Position numbers and translations under genes: made by a program. The notes beneath the pieces are model-generated. The model was not told the DNA's origin. It was given only the letters and a program-made list of their open reading frames with translations, and did no database searches. DNA of 64,000 bases from Bacillus sp. CH140a_4T (GTDB lineage: Bacteria > Bacillota > Bacilli > Bacillales > Bacillaceae_G). Shown one piece after another: positions 35,729 through 43,596 of the stretch. Each line of letters opens with the position of its first letter. The first letter of the stretch is position 1. Location of the stretch: contig NZ_WBPF01000021.1 in NCBI RefSeq assembly GCF_008923725.1, positions 375,172-439,171 of the forward strand. Reading direction: 5' to 3'.

Positions 35729-36080
35729 ATCCGTTGTACTATGAAATAGCACAACGGATATATTCCTTTACTCTTTATTCAATTTTATTTCTCTATTACG
35801 GGACAATACTTGTACGATTTCGCGTTTCCTGTACTCAACAAGCAATTGCTTTTAGGTTATCTTTTGTAAGTTTTGTAGTAACAGTATGACACCTTTTGTA
35901 CATCATGACCAATACTATGTTAAAACTTACGAGTTTGTACAAGTTTGTTAGTTTCACATACAGTACATGTGTTTATATTTATCACCCGGTAAAATGTCAT
36001 TTCGCCTAAGCTCGTACTTCGTTTTCTATTCTATCATTGCACACAGTACTCCATGATGGTACAACCCTCATGGGGTACTT
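35729..36080 (-). ncRNA. candidate structured RNA or leader upstream of glycerate kinase
   Basis: Read on the complement, the region holds four nested or successive hairpins: GTACCCCATGA/TCATGGAGTAC (36048-36058 with 36070-36080), CACAT/ATGTG (35957-35973), a long one with GTAAGTTTT/AAAACTTAC arms (35868-35876 and 35924-35932) enclosing AACATAGTAT/ATACTGTT, and a final ATCCGTTGT/ACAACGGAT stem (35731-35761) followed by a T-run. It ends 125 bases before glxK. I do not recognise a riboswitch class. A B. cereus-type dispersed repeat or a decayed gene is equally possible. Confidence 0.4.
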
Positions 36081-36253
36081 ACTTTCAAATAACATATATT
36101 TTTTCTATCCACATCAAAAACAAATTCGTTTTCCTTCTCTTTTCTTGTCTATCCATATATAAAACTTTAACTATTCTTATATATAAAGTGGGGAATGTAC
36201 TAATAAAACTTATAACTTCTATTCCTCATAAACAATTAATCTTTTTATGATAA

Positions 36254-36292
36254 AAATGACCTTATTCAGCTTTAAGCTCAACAAGGTCATTT
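36254..36292 (-). terminator. terminator of the type VII-like locus
   Basis: AAATGACCTT and AAGGTCATTT form the outer stem around an AGCTTTAAGCT inner palindrome, with a T-run on the complement, just past the SUKH-like gene. Confidence 0.8.
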
Positions 36293-36314
36293 ATCTATAT
36301 TAAAACTCTTCTTC

Positions 36315-36659
36315 CTATGCTTCTTTTGCATCCAATAACCTTTGTGATAAAAACTCATAAAAATTCTTTGCTGTATTGTAGTCATCAAGTCCACCTTGTC
36401 TATCCCATGTTTTTACTGTGCACTCATTGTTTTCCATATTACTATTGTCTAAAAAATAAGCATATTCCCCAATATCTTCAATAACTACTAAATTCTCATT
36501 CATTCCTAAATCCCCATAACTCTCTGTTTCAATAACAACAGAAGCAACAACGTATAAATTTGATTTCTGTAATATCTCATAAAAACGAACTCTTTTTTCT
36601 TCATTCTGTAAAGCTACCACTAACGTCTCACCTAATGGACAAATTTCTAGTAAACTCAT
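36315..36659 (-). CDS. SMI1/KNR4 (SUKH)-like protein, possible immunity protein
   Basis: The 114-residue protein ends with features typical of SUKH domains: LVVIEDIGEYAYFLDNSNM, then CTVKTWDRQGG and a C-terminal YEFLSQRLLDA helix. The N-terminal part of the usual 140-150-residue domain seems short. SUKH proteins often neutralise contact-dependent or type VII-secreted nuclease toxins. Here it is the last gene of the type VII-like cluster, which fits an immunity role, but no polymorphic toxin gene is present in the window. The ribosome site is weak. Confidence 0.6.
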   Translation of the reverse strand: MSLLEICPLGETLVVALQNEEKRVRFYEILQKSNLYVVASVVIETESYGDLGMNENLVVIEDIGEYAYFLDNSNMENNECTVKTWDRQGGLDDYNTAKNFYEFLSQRLLDAKEA

Positions 36660-36686
36660 TGAACTACACTCTTTATTTAAAATAAC

Positions 36687-36717
36687 TTCGCCACCTTACT
36701 TAAAGTAAGATGGCGAA
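36687..36717. terminator. hairpin copy 1, after the DUF975 gene
   Basis: TTCGCCACCTTAC and GTAAGATGGCGAA pair with one mismatch. The hairpin plus its flank GTTAAATC is almost identical to copy 2 at 37606-37636. Confidence 0.75.
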
Positions 36718-36728
36718 TGTTAAATCCG

Positions 36729-37484
36729 TTATTTTTGAATATTGATAACTGGTACTTCATTTGTATTATTAGTTCTATTTACTAGATTTAGGTAGAAATG
36801 CGATACTGTAGTAGTATAATATGGCGAAATCCAAAGATATGGGAGATTTAGTGTGAATATTCCCACCAATGAACCTAAAATAAACCAACCAATGAAACTT
36901 AACCAAGTGATAAATAAATCTAACTTATGTCCTTTCATCATCATTTTACTTTTTTTAATTGCTTCACTTGCTGTACATTCTGGATCCTCTAACATAATGT
37001 AGTAAGCCATAGAATAAGAGAAAAATTTAATAATACCTGGAACAATGAACAAAAGACTCCATAAGCTAATAAATATTGTTTGTAAGATACCTAATTTCAT
37101 AGCTCTAAATATATTATTTGAATTGAAACCAGCAAATAGATCACCTATTGTGGTAGATTCATTTTTCGCTAAACGTAATGTGATTGTATAATAGCCGTAA
37201 CTCATAACACTTTGTACAACAATATAAAGAATAAAAATAATAGCCCATACAATAATTTGAGATAAAATCAATCCAAAATTAATTTGAGGTTCACCATATG
37301 AATAATATACAAAGTTCTCAGGTCCTATAATATCTATAAACAAACCAAAAATTAGAAATACTACTATACCAATGATATACATACTTGCTACGGGGATGAG
37401 ATAATTAAGAAACGTTGAACCTACCCCTAATCCCCATCGGCCTTTCAATGAGGCTAATGCTTCCCTTTTTAAATTGCTAATCAT
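36729..37484 (-). CDS. DUF975 family membrane protein
   Basis: The 251-residue protein starts at ATG 37484 (MISNLKREALASLKGRWG) after AAAGGTGG. RWGLGVGSTFLNYLI near the N terminus and MKLGILQTIFISLWSLLFIVPG in the middle are typical of DUF975, integral membrane proteins with about six spans and unknown function; ASEAIKKSKMMMKGHK is the conserved cytoplasmic loop. It lies between the large stalk protein and the SUKH-like gene of the type VII-like locus, and is bracketed by two near-identical hairpins. It could be a membrane partner of the secretion system, or an inserted module. Confidence 0.8.
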   Translation of the reverse strand: MISNLKREALASLKGRWGLGVGSTFLNYLIPVASMYIIGIVVFLIFGLFIDIIGPENFVYYSYGEPQINFGLILSQIIVWAIIFILYIVVQSVMSYGYYTITLRLAKNESTTIGDLFAGFNSNNIFRAMKLGILQTIFISLWSLLFIVPGIIKFFSYSMAYYIMLEDPECTASEAIKKSKMMMKGHKLDLFITWLSFIGWFILGSLVGIFTLNLPYLWISPYYTTTVSHFYLNLVNRTNNTNEVPVINIQK

Positions 37485-37537
37485 CTTTTTTCCACCTTTC
37501 AAATTCTGTATTATGCATAGTGTGGCTTTAATGAATA

Positions 37538-37582
37538 ATTAATGAGTTTAGTAAAATTCAAATTTCTACTAAACTCATTAAT
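37538..37582. repeat. perfect 16-bp inverted repeat
   Basis: ATTAATGAGTTTAGTA (37538-37553) is perfectly repeated in inverted form at 37567-37582 around a 13-base loop. No T-run follows on either strand. It sits just upstream of the DUF975 gene and may be an RNA-processing or protein-binding element. Confidence 0.75.
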
Positions 37583-37605
37583 ATTTACTCCTTATGCGAA
37601 ATAAT

Positions 37606-37636
37606 TTCGCCATCTTACGTAAAGTAAGATGGCGAA
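37606..37636. terminator. hairpin copy 2, after the stalk-protein gene
   Basis: TTCGCCATCTTAC and GTAAGATGGCGAA form a perfect 13-bp stem about 12 bases beyond the stop of the stalk protein. It is a near copy of 36687-36717. Confidence 0.8.
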
Positions 37637-37648
37637 TGTTAAATCTAA

Positions 37649-40414
37649 TTATTTTTTAACGTTCATAGATTTAATTTTTTCTACATTCTCTTTTGCTTGT
37701 TTCGTTATTTCTCCATTAATAGCATTTGCATATTTATCACGAGTTAAAAATTCAAAACATTTATACGCATTATTCGTATCAGTTGCAGACATATATCCTG
37801 CACCTTTATTAAACATTTTTAGAGCTACCGTATTCATCCATTCTTTTGCATCTGCTTCTGGATATCCTAGTTCCATAGAGTGGTAAGTTAATTCAATTGC
37901 TGAAGCTAAATCTTCAATCGTATCTTTATTCCCGCTTACCTTTGCAGCTTCAAATGTACTCAAATACTCAATTGCCGCTTTTACCCCATCTTTAATTCCT
38001 AATTCTTCAATACCTGGTGTTTTATATAAAATTTGATAGTTGTTTAACGCTGATTTATATTGCGTTTTTTCTAACTGTTTTGCTTCTTTAATTACAAGAC
38101 CAGCTACATTAGAAAATCCTGTTTTGTCAACCACACCGCGTGAAGCTGCTTGACCATAATAATGTAAAGCATTATAAAGGCTCGTTTGTCCTTCTTTATT
38201 TGCTTCATCACCTGCTAATTGCACAAGTTGAATTCCCTCCATTTTTTTTGATGCATTATCAATCATATTCATACCACTAATTTGGCCAATCGTTTTATCA
38301 ATATCTTTTAACTGTGCAAGTAATGTGTATGATGGTAATAATGTTTTACCTACTTCACTTTGCCATCCTGTCGTTCCATTCATTTTATTCCATTCATTTT
38401 CTGTATCTGTCCATAATTTATTCGCATAATTAACCATTTCTTCTCTTGAACGTTCCAATGGGTGCTTTGTACGAATTGCATTTGCAATATTTAATACTGC
38501 TGTATAATATTCTCCATTATTTGCAGCATCGTTTGCTTTTCTTTCAAACATTAGCGGCATTAATAACTTATGAGATTCATCTTGAACGGATTTTTCTACT
38601 TTTGTCGTATTTGCTAATAAATTCGCTTTATTTATAGCATCTTCGACTTTGAAATTAGAATCTTTAATTTGTCCACGAAGTCCTTCTACAGCCACACTAA
38701 ATTGCTGTTCTAATTTTTCTTTTTGTTCTCCTGTTGCACCGTCAATATACTGATTTGCTAATAGTAAAGCATTTTCATATTGTGGATTCGCTGGATTTAA
38801 ATATGTTTCTATTTGATCGATTTCTTGACTAAATGGTTCAGATTTTACTTGTGCTTTTTGAGTACTTGAATCGATATTATTTGTTTTCTCGTTATTTTTG
38901 GTACCTTCAGTCTTAGCACCTTTTTGGTTTTTCTCAGTTGTTGTACTTGTTGCCTCATTTTCTCCTGTAACTGCTTTTCCTTCATTACTGCTAGTATTTT
39001 CTTTTACAGGGCTTGCTTTTTCTTTTGTCTCAGTTGCAGACTGCACTACTGTTGTTTGGATATTAAGGTTCTGTAATTCTTCTTGTAATAGCTTGTTGAA
39101 AATATCTTCTACACCTTGATTCGCTTTTTCTACTAATGTAGGATCTACGCTTTCCAATACTGATGTAACTAAATAAAATTTACTTAATGCTTGTTCTAAA
39201 GATGCTACATCCCCTGTATCTGACCACTCTCTTTTTTCTTCTATTGCTGTTTGATAAACTTTTTCTGCTACAGATTTAATATAATCTTTCTTATTTTCAC
39301 TCAAGTATCTTTGTAATTCTTCTTGTGTAGTAACCGATTCATTTAGTACATTCATTTGATTACGTAAATAGAATAGTGCTCTCTCATTTGAATATTCACC
39401 ACTTGTAAGAATTTGTTCTACATTATCTAATGCTAACTTATGTTCAGCTATCGATTTTGATTTTGATGGTGTATTCAATTGGCTAACGAGCGTCCAGTCT
39501 TCTTTTTTGCTATAGTAGTTTGTTAAATTATTTAATGCATTTTCATCCAGTTCTTTTTGACTCGTATAAAAATCATTAAAGAAAACAGATGAATAGTATT
39601 TTCCATTTCCAGCGTACCACTCAACTAAAATGTCACCCGTTTTTGGCGATACTGTAATTGTTGGGTGTGTTGGTTCTGGATCTGGCTTTGGTTTGGGATT
39701 TGGTTCTGGATTTGGACCCGGATTTGGATTTGGCTCTGGATTTGGACCCGGGTTCGGACCCGGATTTGGCTCTGGATTTGGACCCGGGTTCGGGTTCGGA
39801 TTCGGATTCGGTTCTGGGTTTGGACCCGGATTTGGGTTTGGGTTTGGGTTTGGGTTTGGGTTTGGGTTTGGGTTTGGGTTTGGGTTTGGGTTTGGCTCTG
39901 GATTTGTATCTGGTTTTTTCCCATCTCCTTCTAGCCCATTAAGTTGTTGTTTATTATCATTCACTTTTCCCGGTTCAGGTAAATTCCCCGTCGGTTCTGC
40001 AACAGGTCCAACCATATTAGTTGGTAAATCTAATTTTTGTGGAGTTGGTGCATCTGATAATTTGATTTGTGGATCTTTCTTTTCCACCGATACTTCATCA
40101 GGTTTATACGTTACTGGCGTAATTGGTGATTTATTATTTCCAATTAAGTCTGCTAAATTAATAGTTGGTTTTTCGCCGGGTTTTTCATCTTTTTTTGCAG
40201 GATCAGCGACTAAATTGGGGAACATAGACTGTAAATCGCCCCCTGTAATACGATCATCTTTTTTCTCTTCTGTATTACTTGCTAGTTTTACTTGTTCTTT
40301 TCCTGCTGTCTTAAAGCCTTTGTCATACACAAGATATCCTGACGTCCCAAATAAAGCTACTGACATTACTGATATAGCGACTTTTTTCCCTAAGTTATTA
40401 TTGTTTTCCTCCAT
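37649..40414 (-). CDS. anchored protein with Asn-Pro stalk and helical TPR-like region (type VII-like locus)
   Basis: The protein is about 921 residues from ATG 40414 (MEENNNNLGKK); an upstream in-frame start would overlap the previous gene. Residues about 11-29 form a single membrane segment, so the rest is probably outside the cell. Residues 171-254 are an Asn-Pro repeat with Gly-Pro and Glu-Pro variants, a rigid stalk. Residues 255-280 (PKTGDILVEWYAGNGKYY) form a short conserved-looking segment, and from about 285 to the end the sequence is helical with TPR-like or coiled-coil character, interrupted by a Thr/Glu/Lys-rich linker (about 470-540). It follows the kinase-TPR gene by 23 bases. 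I recognise no family; it could link the machine to the cell wall. Confidence 0.8.
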   Translation of the reverse strand: MEENNNNLGKKVAISVMSVALFGTSGYLVYDKGFKTAGKEQVKLASNTEEKKDDRITGGDLQSMFPNLVADPAKKDEKPGEKPTINLADLIGNNKSPITPVTYKPDEVSVEKKDPQIKLSDAPTPQKLDLPTNMVGPVAEPTGNLPEPGKVNDNKQQLNGLEGDGKKPDTNPEPNPNPNPNPNPNPNPNPNPNPNPGPNPEPNPNPNPNPGPNPEPNPGPNPGPNPEPNPNPGPNPEPNPKPKPDPEPTHPTITVSPKTGDILVEWYAGNGKYYSSVFFNDFYTSQKELDENALNNLTNYYSKKEDWTLVSQLNTPSKSKSIAEHKLALDNVEQILTSGEYSNERALFYLRNQMNVLNESVTTQEELQRYLSENKKDYIKSVAEKVYQTAIEEKREWSDTGDVASLEQALSKFYLVTSVLESVDPTLVEKANQGVEDIFNKLLQEELQNLNIQTTVVQSATETKEKASPVKENTSSNEGKAVTGENEATSTTTEKNQKGAKTEGTKNNEKTNNIDSSTQKAQVKSEPFSQEIDQIETYLNPANPQYENALLLANQYIDGATGEQKEKLEQQFSVAVEGLRGQIKDSNFKVEDAINKANLLANTTKVEKSVQDESHKLLMPLMFERKANDAANNGEYYTAVLNIANAIRTKHPLERSREEMVNYANKLWTDTENEWNKMNGTTGWQSEVGKTLLPSYTLLAQLKDIDKTIGQISGMNMIDNASKKMEGIQLVQLAGDEANKEGQTSLYNALHYYGQAASRGVVDKTGFSNVAGLVIKEAKQLEKTQYKSALNNYQILYKTPGIEELGIKDGVKAAIEYLSTFEAAKVSGNKDTIEDLASAIELTYHSMELGYPEADAKEWMNTVALKMFNKGAGYMSATDTNNAYKCFEFLTRDKYANAINGEITKQAKENVEKIKSMNVKK
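39653..39904 (-). repeat. hexanucleotide-derived Asn-Pro coding repeat
   Basis: About 250 bases encode alternating Asn-Pro, Gly-Pro and Glu-Pro. From 39831 to about 39893 the plus strand is a nearly pure run of TTTGGG units (about ten). The array is in frame, so unit gain or loss changes stalk length without breaking the protein. The plus strand has G-quadruplex potential. Confidence 0.9.
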
Positions 40415-40437
40415 GTCCTTTTCCCCTTTTCCTATCT

Positions 40438-43113
40438 TTATTGAATCCAACCGTTTGTTTTCATTTCTGTTAGTTTTTCTTGCGCAGCTTTCACTTCGGA
40501 TTCATTTTCATTTGCTTGCACTGTTTTTCTTAAGAAACGACTTGCTTCCTCGTATTTTTTCTGTTTAATTTTAAACATCCCGAATGCAAAATTCACATGT
40601 GGATTTTCATCGTTTTGTGAGTATGCTTCTGTGAAAAGCTTCTCTGCTTCATTCCCTTGTCCCACTTTATCGTATAAAATCCCTATATTTACAAGCGTAT
40701 TTATGTCGCGTGTCCCACTGCTGACAACTCTATTGTAAGCTTCTAACGCTTGCTGATATGCAGCAGTACTCTTTGCACCATCTCGCGTTTCATAAAATTG
40801 ACCCGCTTCGTAATACACAATTCCTAGTTGATTTAACAACTCAATATTTTTCATATCTTTTTGAATCGCTACTTGTAAAATGTGAGATGCTTGTTGATAA
40901 TTTATTTCTTTCTTTGCACTATCAATTAGATTTGTTTTATTCCAAAGCACATATAAATTTGAAAGTTCAATTGTATATATGGCATTCTTTGAATCTTGCA
41001 TAATAGCTTCTTTAAAGAAAGATTCTGCTTTGTCTAACTGTACCGTTGCGGTTGATAATTGACCTTTTAAATAAGAAACAATTGCCTTATCCTCATTTGT
41101 CTTCGTGCTCATTTTGACAATAACATCTTCCGCTTTTTCAAATTCTTTCATTTTCATATGACTTACAGCTAAATCTCGCATCGCATCTTTTTTGTATGGT
41201 TCAATTCCTTTTGCATTATTCGCTAACGCTTGTTCAAAATTTTGCACTGCTTCTTGATATTTTCCAATTCGGAAATTCGCTGAAGCCAATAGATAAGCAG
41301 CTTCATTATTTTCTTTATCAATTTCTCTATCTTTTATTAGTTTTGTAATATAATCGATTGCAATTTTATTTTTTCCTTCAGCAACGTAAATCGTTGCTAA
41401 TTGGAGATAAGCCTCGTCCTTACCCTTTACAGCAATTGCCTGTCCAACAGCTTCTTCAGCTTTTGTATATTTTTTATCATCATAAGCTTGTCGTGCTTGT
41501 TCCATAAACTTTTGATATTTAGCGTTTGTTGTGTAGAAATAAAACAACGTCGAACCACCTATTACAACCACTACAGTTGAACCAATAATCAAAATCCGTT
41601 TTTTATTCTTTTTCCACCATGTAGAAAAAGGTGATGGTTCACTTTGTTCATGCGCTACTGTAAGTGGTTGATTCGATGCTTTTGCATTTAAAATTTCATC
41701 ATCTATATCATATTCCACTTGTTTTTTCGTTTGTTTTCGGCTCTGTAGAATGCTATTTGGCACTGTAATTGTAGCTGCTACTTCTTGCTGCGACTGTGTT
41801 CCTTGCTCTTCTTTTATCTCTTCAATAATGCTTTCAATTTCCTGTTTTAACGCCTGGTCAATGTTTGGAAATTGTACGATTCGTGAATAGACGAAACAAG
41901 CAAATGCTGCATTGTTTTCTCGTTCCAATTCAGTAGCTAATTCCAAATAATGTTGTAGGACCATTTTATTATTTATTTCAGGCTCTTGACTCTCCATAGT
42001 TTGAATGATATATGTGAGTTCTTTTTGTAGAGCTTTTGATGGATTGAGTGAATTGAAAATTATTTTATACTCATATAATGCCGCTTGTTTAAATCCTCTC
42101 TCTTCTAATAATCTTGCAATTTCCAAACATTTTGATACAAAAAGAGAGTGTTCTTCTGCTGACTGCCTTTCCGCATCAATTTTTATTCTTTCTCTCGCAC
42201 TATTAAATACATTGTACCACTGTGCAAAGCTTGGGCATTCTGCGAAAGATTTACTGCTCCATGCCTGCTTAAATAATTTTGCAATTTCCCCGTTCCATTC
42301 ATCATGTAATACTTGCTGAAGTAACGTATACCTTTCACATTCTGTCTGCATTTCTTCCGTTTTAAAGTAACTTGCATCCGTCCATTTTTTATTTCGAACT
42401 TCTTCACTACACCAACTCAATATTTCTCCCAATAAAATAGCACCAGCAAATCGATCGGCTTCTTTTTGCCATACTCCACTTTTTAAATACATCGGTGCGT
42501 AACCCGCTGAACCTGCTGGCAATAACGAAGGTCTTTTCGTTTTTGGGCCATACATTTGCTCAACATCAACAAGTTCGATATAGTGTTGACCTTTAATTGG
42601 ATTTTCACTTAAGAAAGGTACGAGTATGTTGCTAGACGATAAATCATTATGAGCAACTTCATTTTCTTCCATCATTTTAAGTGTTGTAAGAAATGCTTCT
42701 GCAATAAAGAAACATTGTTCTTTTGATAACATTCGTTGCTCTTGTAAAATATCAGCCCAAGTTGGACCTTCAATCCAAGGCATTACAATACTGTTAGCAA
42801 GATCTTCTGATTTTTCGATAGCAGATATATGTTCTTCTTTAGTAACAATATAGCGTGAACATACTTTAAGACCCGCTAAGGAAGAAAGTGGTTTCAAAAA
42901 TGCTAGTTGATGTTTTTCCTCGCGATAGCGTTCCTTAAAGACTTTTAATGCAATTCGTTCCATACCATTTTCATGTTGTAGTTGATAGACTGTTCCTTGT
43001 CTACCTTCTTGCCCATATGGCATTTCAATCCCAACTACTGCTGGATGTTTCTCAAACCGATAAACATCTTTATTAAGACTAATCTCTTCTCCTACTTCCG
43101 GTCGGAATCCCAT
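40438..43113 (-). CDS. protein kinase-TM-TPR protein, EssB-like topology (type VII-like locus)
   Basis: The 891-residue protein has a protein-kinase domain (about 25-300) with ALKVF (Lys57), HND (Asp157) with Asn162 in the catalytic loop, and DVE at 183-185 in place of DFG. It is followed by a helical region (about 315-440), a single membrane helix (506-527) after a basic KKNKKR, and about 350 extracellular residues of TPR repeats such as AYLLASANFRIGKYQEAVQN. EssB/YukC of ordinary type VII systems is also a kinase-fold protein with one membrane helix and an outer domain, so this looks like its counterpart, but with the catalytic residues kept. Start ATG 43113 follows AAGGGG. With the PP2C and VWA genes it completes a phosphorylation triad. 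Confidence 0.85.
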   Translation of the reverse strand: MGFRPEVGEEISLNKDVYRFEKHPAVVGIEMPYGQEGRQGTVYQLQHENGMERIALKVFKERYREEKHQLAFLKPLSSLAGLKVCSRYIVTKEEHISAIEKSEDLANSIVMPWIEGPTWADILQEQRMLSKEQCFFIAEAFLTTLKMMEENEVAHNDLSSSNILVPFLSENPIKGQHYIELVDVEQMYGPKTKRPSLLPAGSAGYAPMYLKSGVWQKEADRFAGAILLGEILSWCSEEVRNKKWTDASYFKTEEMQTECERYTLLQQVLHDEWNGEIAKLFKQAWSSKSFAECPSFAQWYNVFNSARERIKIDAERQSAEEHSLFVSKCLEIARLLEERGFKQAALYEYKIIFNSLNPSKALQKELTYIIQTMESQEPEINNKMVLQHYLELATELERENNAAFACFVYSRIVQFPNIDQALKQEIESIIEEIKEEQGTQSQQEVAATITVPNSILQSRKQTKKQVEYDIDDEILNAKASNQPLTVAHEQSEPSPFSTWWKKNKKRILIIGSTVVVVIGGSTLFYFYTTNAKYQKFMEQARQAYDDKKYTKAEEAVGQAIAVKGKDEAYLQLATIYVAEGKNKIAIDYITKLIKDREIDKENNEAAYLLASANFRIGKYQEAVQNFEQALANNAKGIEPYKKDAMRDLAVSHMKMKEFEKAEDVIVKMSTKTNEDKAIVSYLKGQLSTATVQLDKAESFFKEAIMQDSKNAIYTIELSNLYVLWNKTNLIDSAKKEINYQQASHILQVAIQKDMKNIELLNQLGIVYYEAGQFYETRDGAKSTAAYQQALEAYNRVVSSGTRDINTLVNIGILYDKVGQGNEAEKLFTEAYSQNDENPHVNFAFGMFKIKQKKYEEASRFLRKTVQANENESEVKAAQEKLTEMKTNGWIQ

Positions 43114-43148
43114 TTTATCCCCTTACTCTCATATGACAATTTTTCATA

Positions 43149-43182
43149 CAAAAGACCAGGAACAATAGCTCCTGGTCTTTTG
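43149..43182 (-). terminator. terminator between the WXG100 gene and the kinase gene
   Basis: AAAAGACCAGGA and TCCTGGTCTTTT form a 12-bp stem followed by a T-rich stretch, 15 bases after the WXG100 stop. It should limit read-through into the kinase gene. Confidence 0.85.
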
Positions 43183-43196
43183 CAATTGTTCTATTC

Positions 43197-43469
43197 TTAG
43201 TATGTGTTATCTGTACTACGGAATTTCTCAGCAATACGTTTTAGGTCTCTCGAAATTCCTTCTAAAATAGGAATGTATTGTTGCATTTTTTGTTTAGAAT
43301 TTTCAAATTCCCCTCTGAATTTTGCTTGTGTTGACCCAGCCCATTGTCCATCTAAGCTTTTAATATCGCCTTCAAGTCTATTAACTTGACTTTGTGCTTC
43401 CGCAGCTGCGTTATTAAAGTTATTAGAAATTCTTTCAAGGTCTTCTGGTCTAATTTTAATTTCTGTCAT
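43197..43469 (-). CDS. WXG100 family protein (EsxA-like)
   Basis: The 90-residue protein starts at ATG 43469 (MTEIKIRPEDLERIS), with AAAGGGG upstream. Residues 1-40 and 47-85 form the two helices of the WXG100 hairpin, and W43-A-G45 is the turn motif in LDGQWAGSTQ. Proteins of this family are secreted as dimers by type VII systems and dock on EssC. No YxxxD/E secretion motif is visible at the C terminus. It has its own promoter-like sequence and a terminator, so it can be expressed more strongly than the rest of the locus. No LXG toxin is adjacent. Confidence 0.92.
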   Translation of the reverse strand: MTEIKIRPEDLERISNNFNNAAAEAQSQVNRLEGDIKSLDGQWAGSTQAKFRGEFENSKQKMQQYIPILEGISRDLKRIAEKFRSTDNTY

Positions 43470-43513
43470 TTTATTAATTTCCCCTTTCAAACCATAAATG
43501 ATACAACAATTAG

Positions 43514-43542
43514 ATTATAAACTATATTCATACAATTTTAAA
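43514..43542 (-). promoter_or_regulatory. candidate internal promoter of the WXG100 gene
   Basis: TATAAT (43514-43519) and TTTAAA (43537-43542) are 17 bases apart. The -10 is perfect, the -35 is weak. Confidence 0.5.
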
Positions 43543-43545
43543 AGA

Positions 43546-43584
43546 GTTAAATTACAAAAAAATTCTATTTTATAGTAATTTAAC
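43546..43584 (-). terminator. hairpin between essC and the WXG100 gene
   Basis: GTTAAATTAC and GTAATTTAAC form a perfect 10-bp stem directly after essC, followed on the complement by CTCTTTT. It is a possible weak terminator or processing site. Confidence 0.5.
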
Positions 43585-43596
43585 CCTATTTTAATA

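Larger units (their letters stand above)
35602..36314. other. 712-base region without a clear gene
   Basis: No credible protein frame is found on either strand; the longest (36053-36250, plus) has no ribosome site and low-complexity content. The part from 35729 to about 36080 is rich in inverted repeats and is described separately. The terminator of the SUKH-like gene lies at 36254-36292. Confidence 0.6.

Noticed and set aside
36053-36250. 65-residue hydrophobic frame upstream of the SUKH-like gene on the plus strand
   Set aside because: No ribosome site, AT-rich content and overlap with inverted repeats; not credible as a gene.
35602-36314. Known riboswitch classes (lysine, glycine, M-box, c-di-AMP) for the structured region
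   Set aside because: None of the conserved core motifs I know for these classes could be found.
39653-39904. Repeat array considered as CRISPR
   Set aside because: Units are six bases without spacers and encode a continuous Asn-Pro stalk.
39658-39942. Two further plus-strand frames (Leu-Asp-rich and Trp-Ile-rich) over the same repeat
   Set aside because: Low-complexity shadows of the hexanucleotide array.
39630-40568. Long plus-strand frame rich in Gly and Phe opposite the stalk-protein gene
   Set aside because: It is the reverse reading of the TTTGGG-rich repeat; repeats of six bases leave all frames open. It has no ribosome site.
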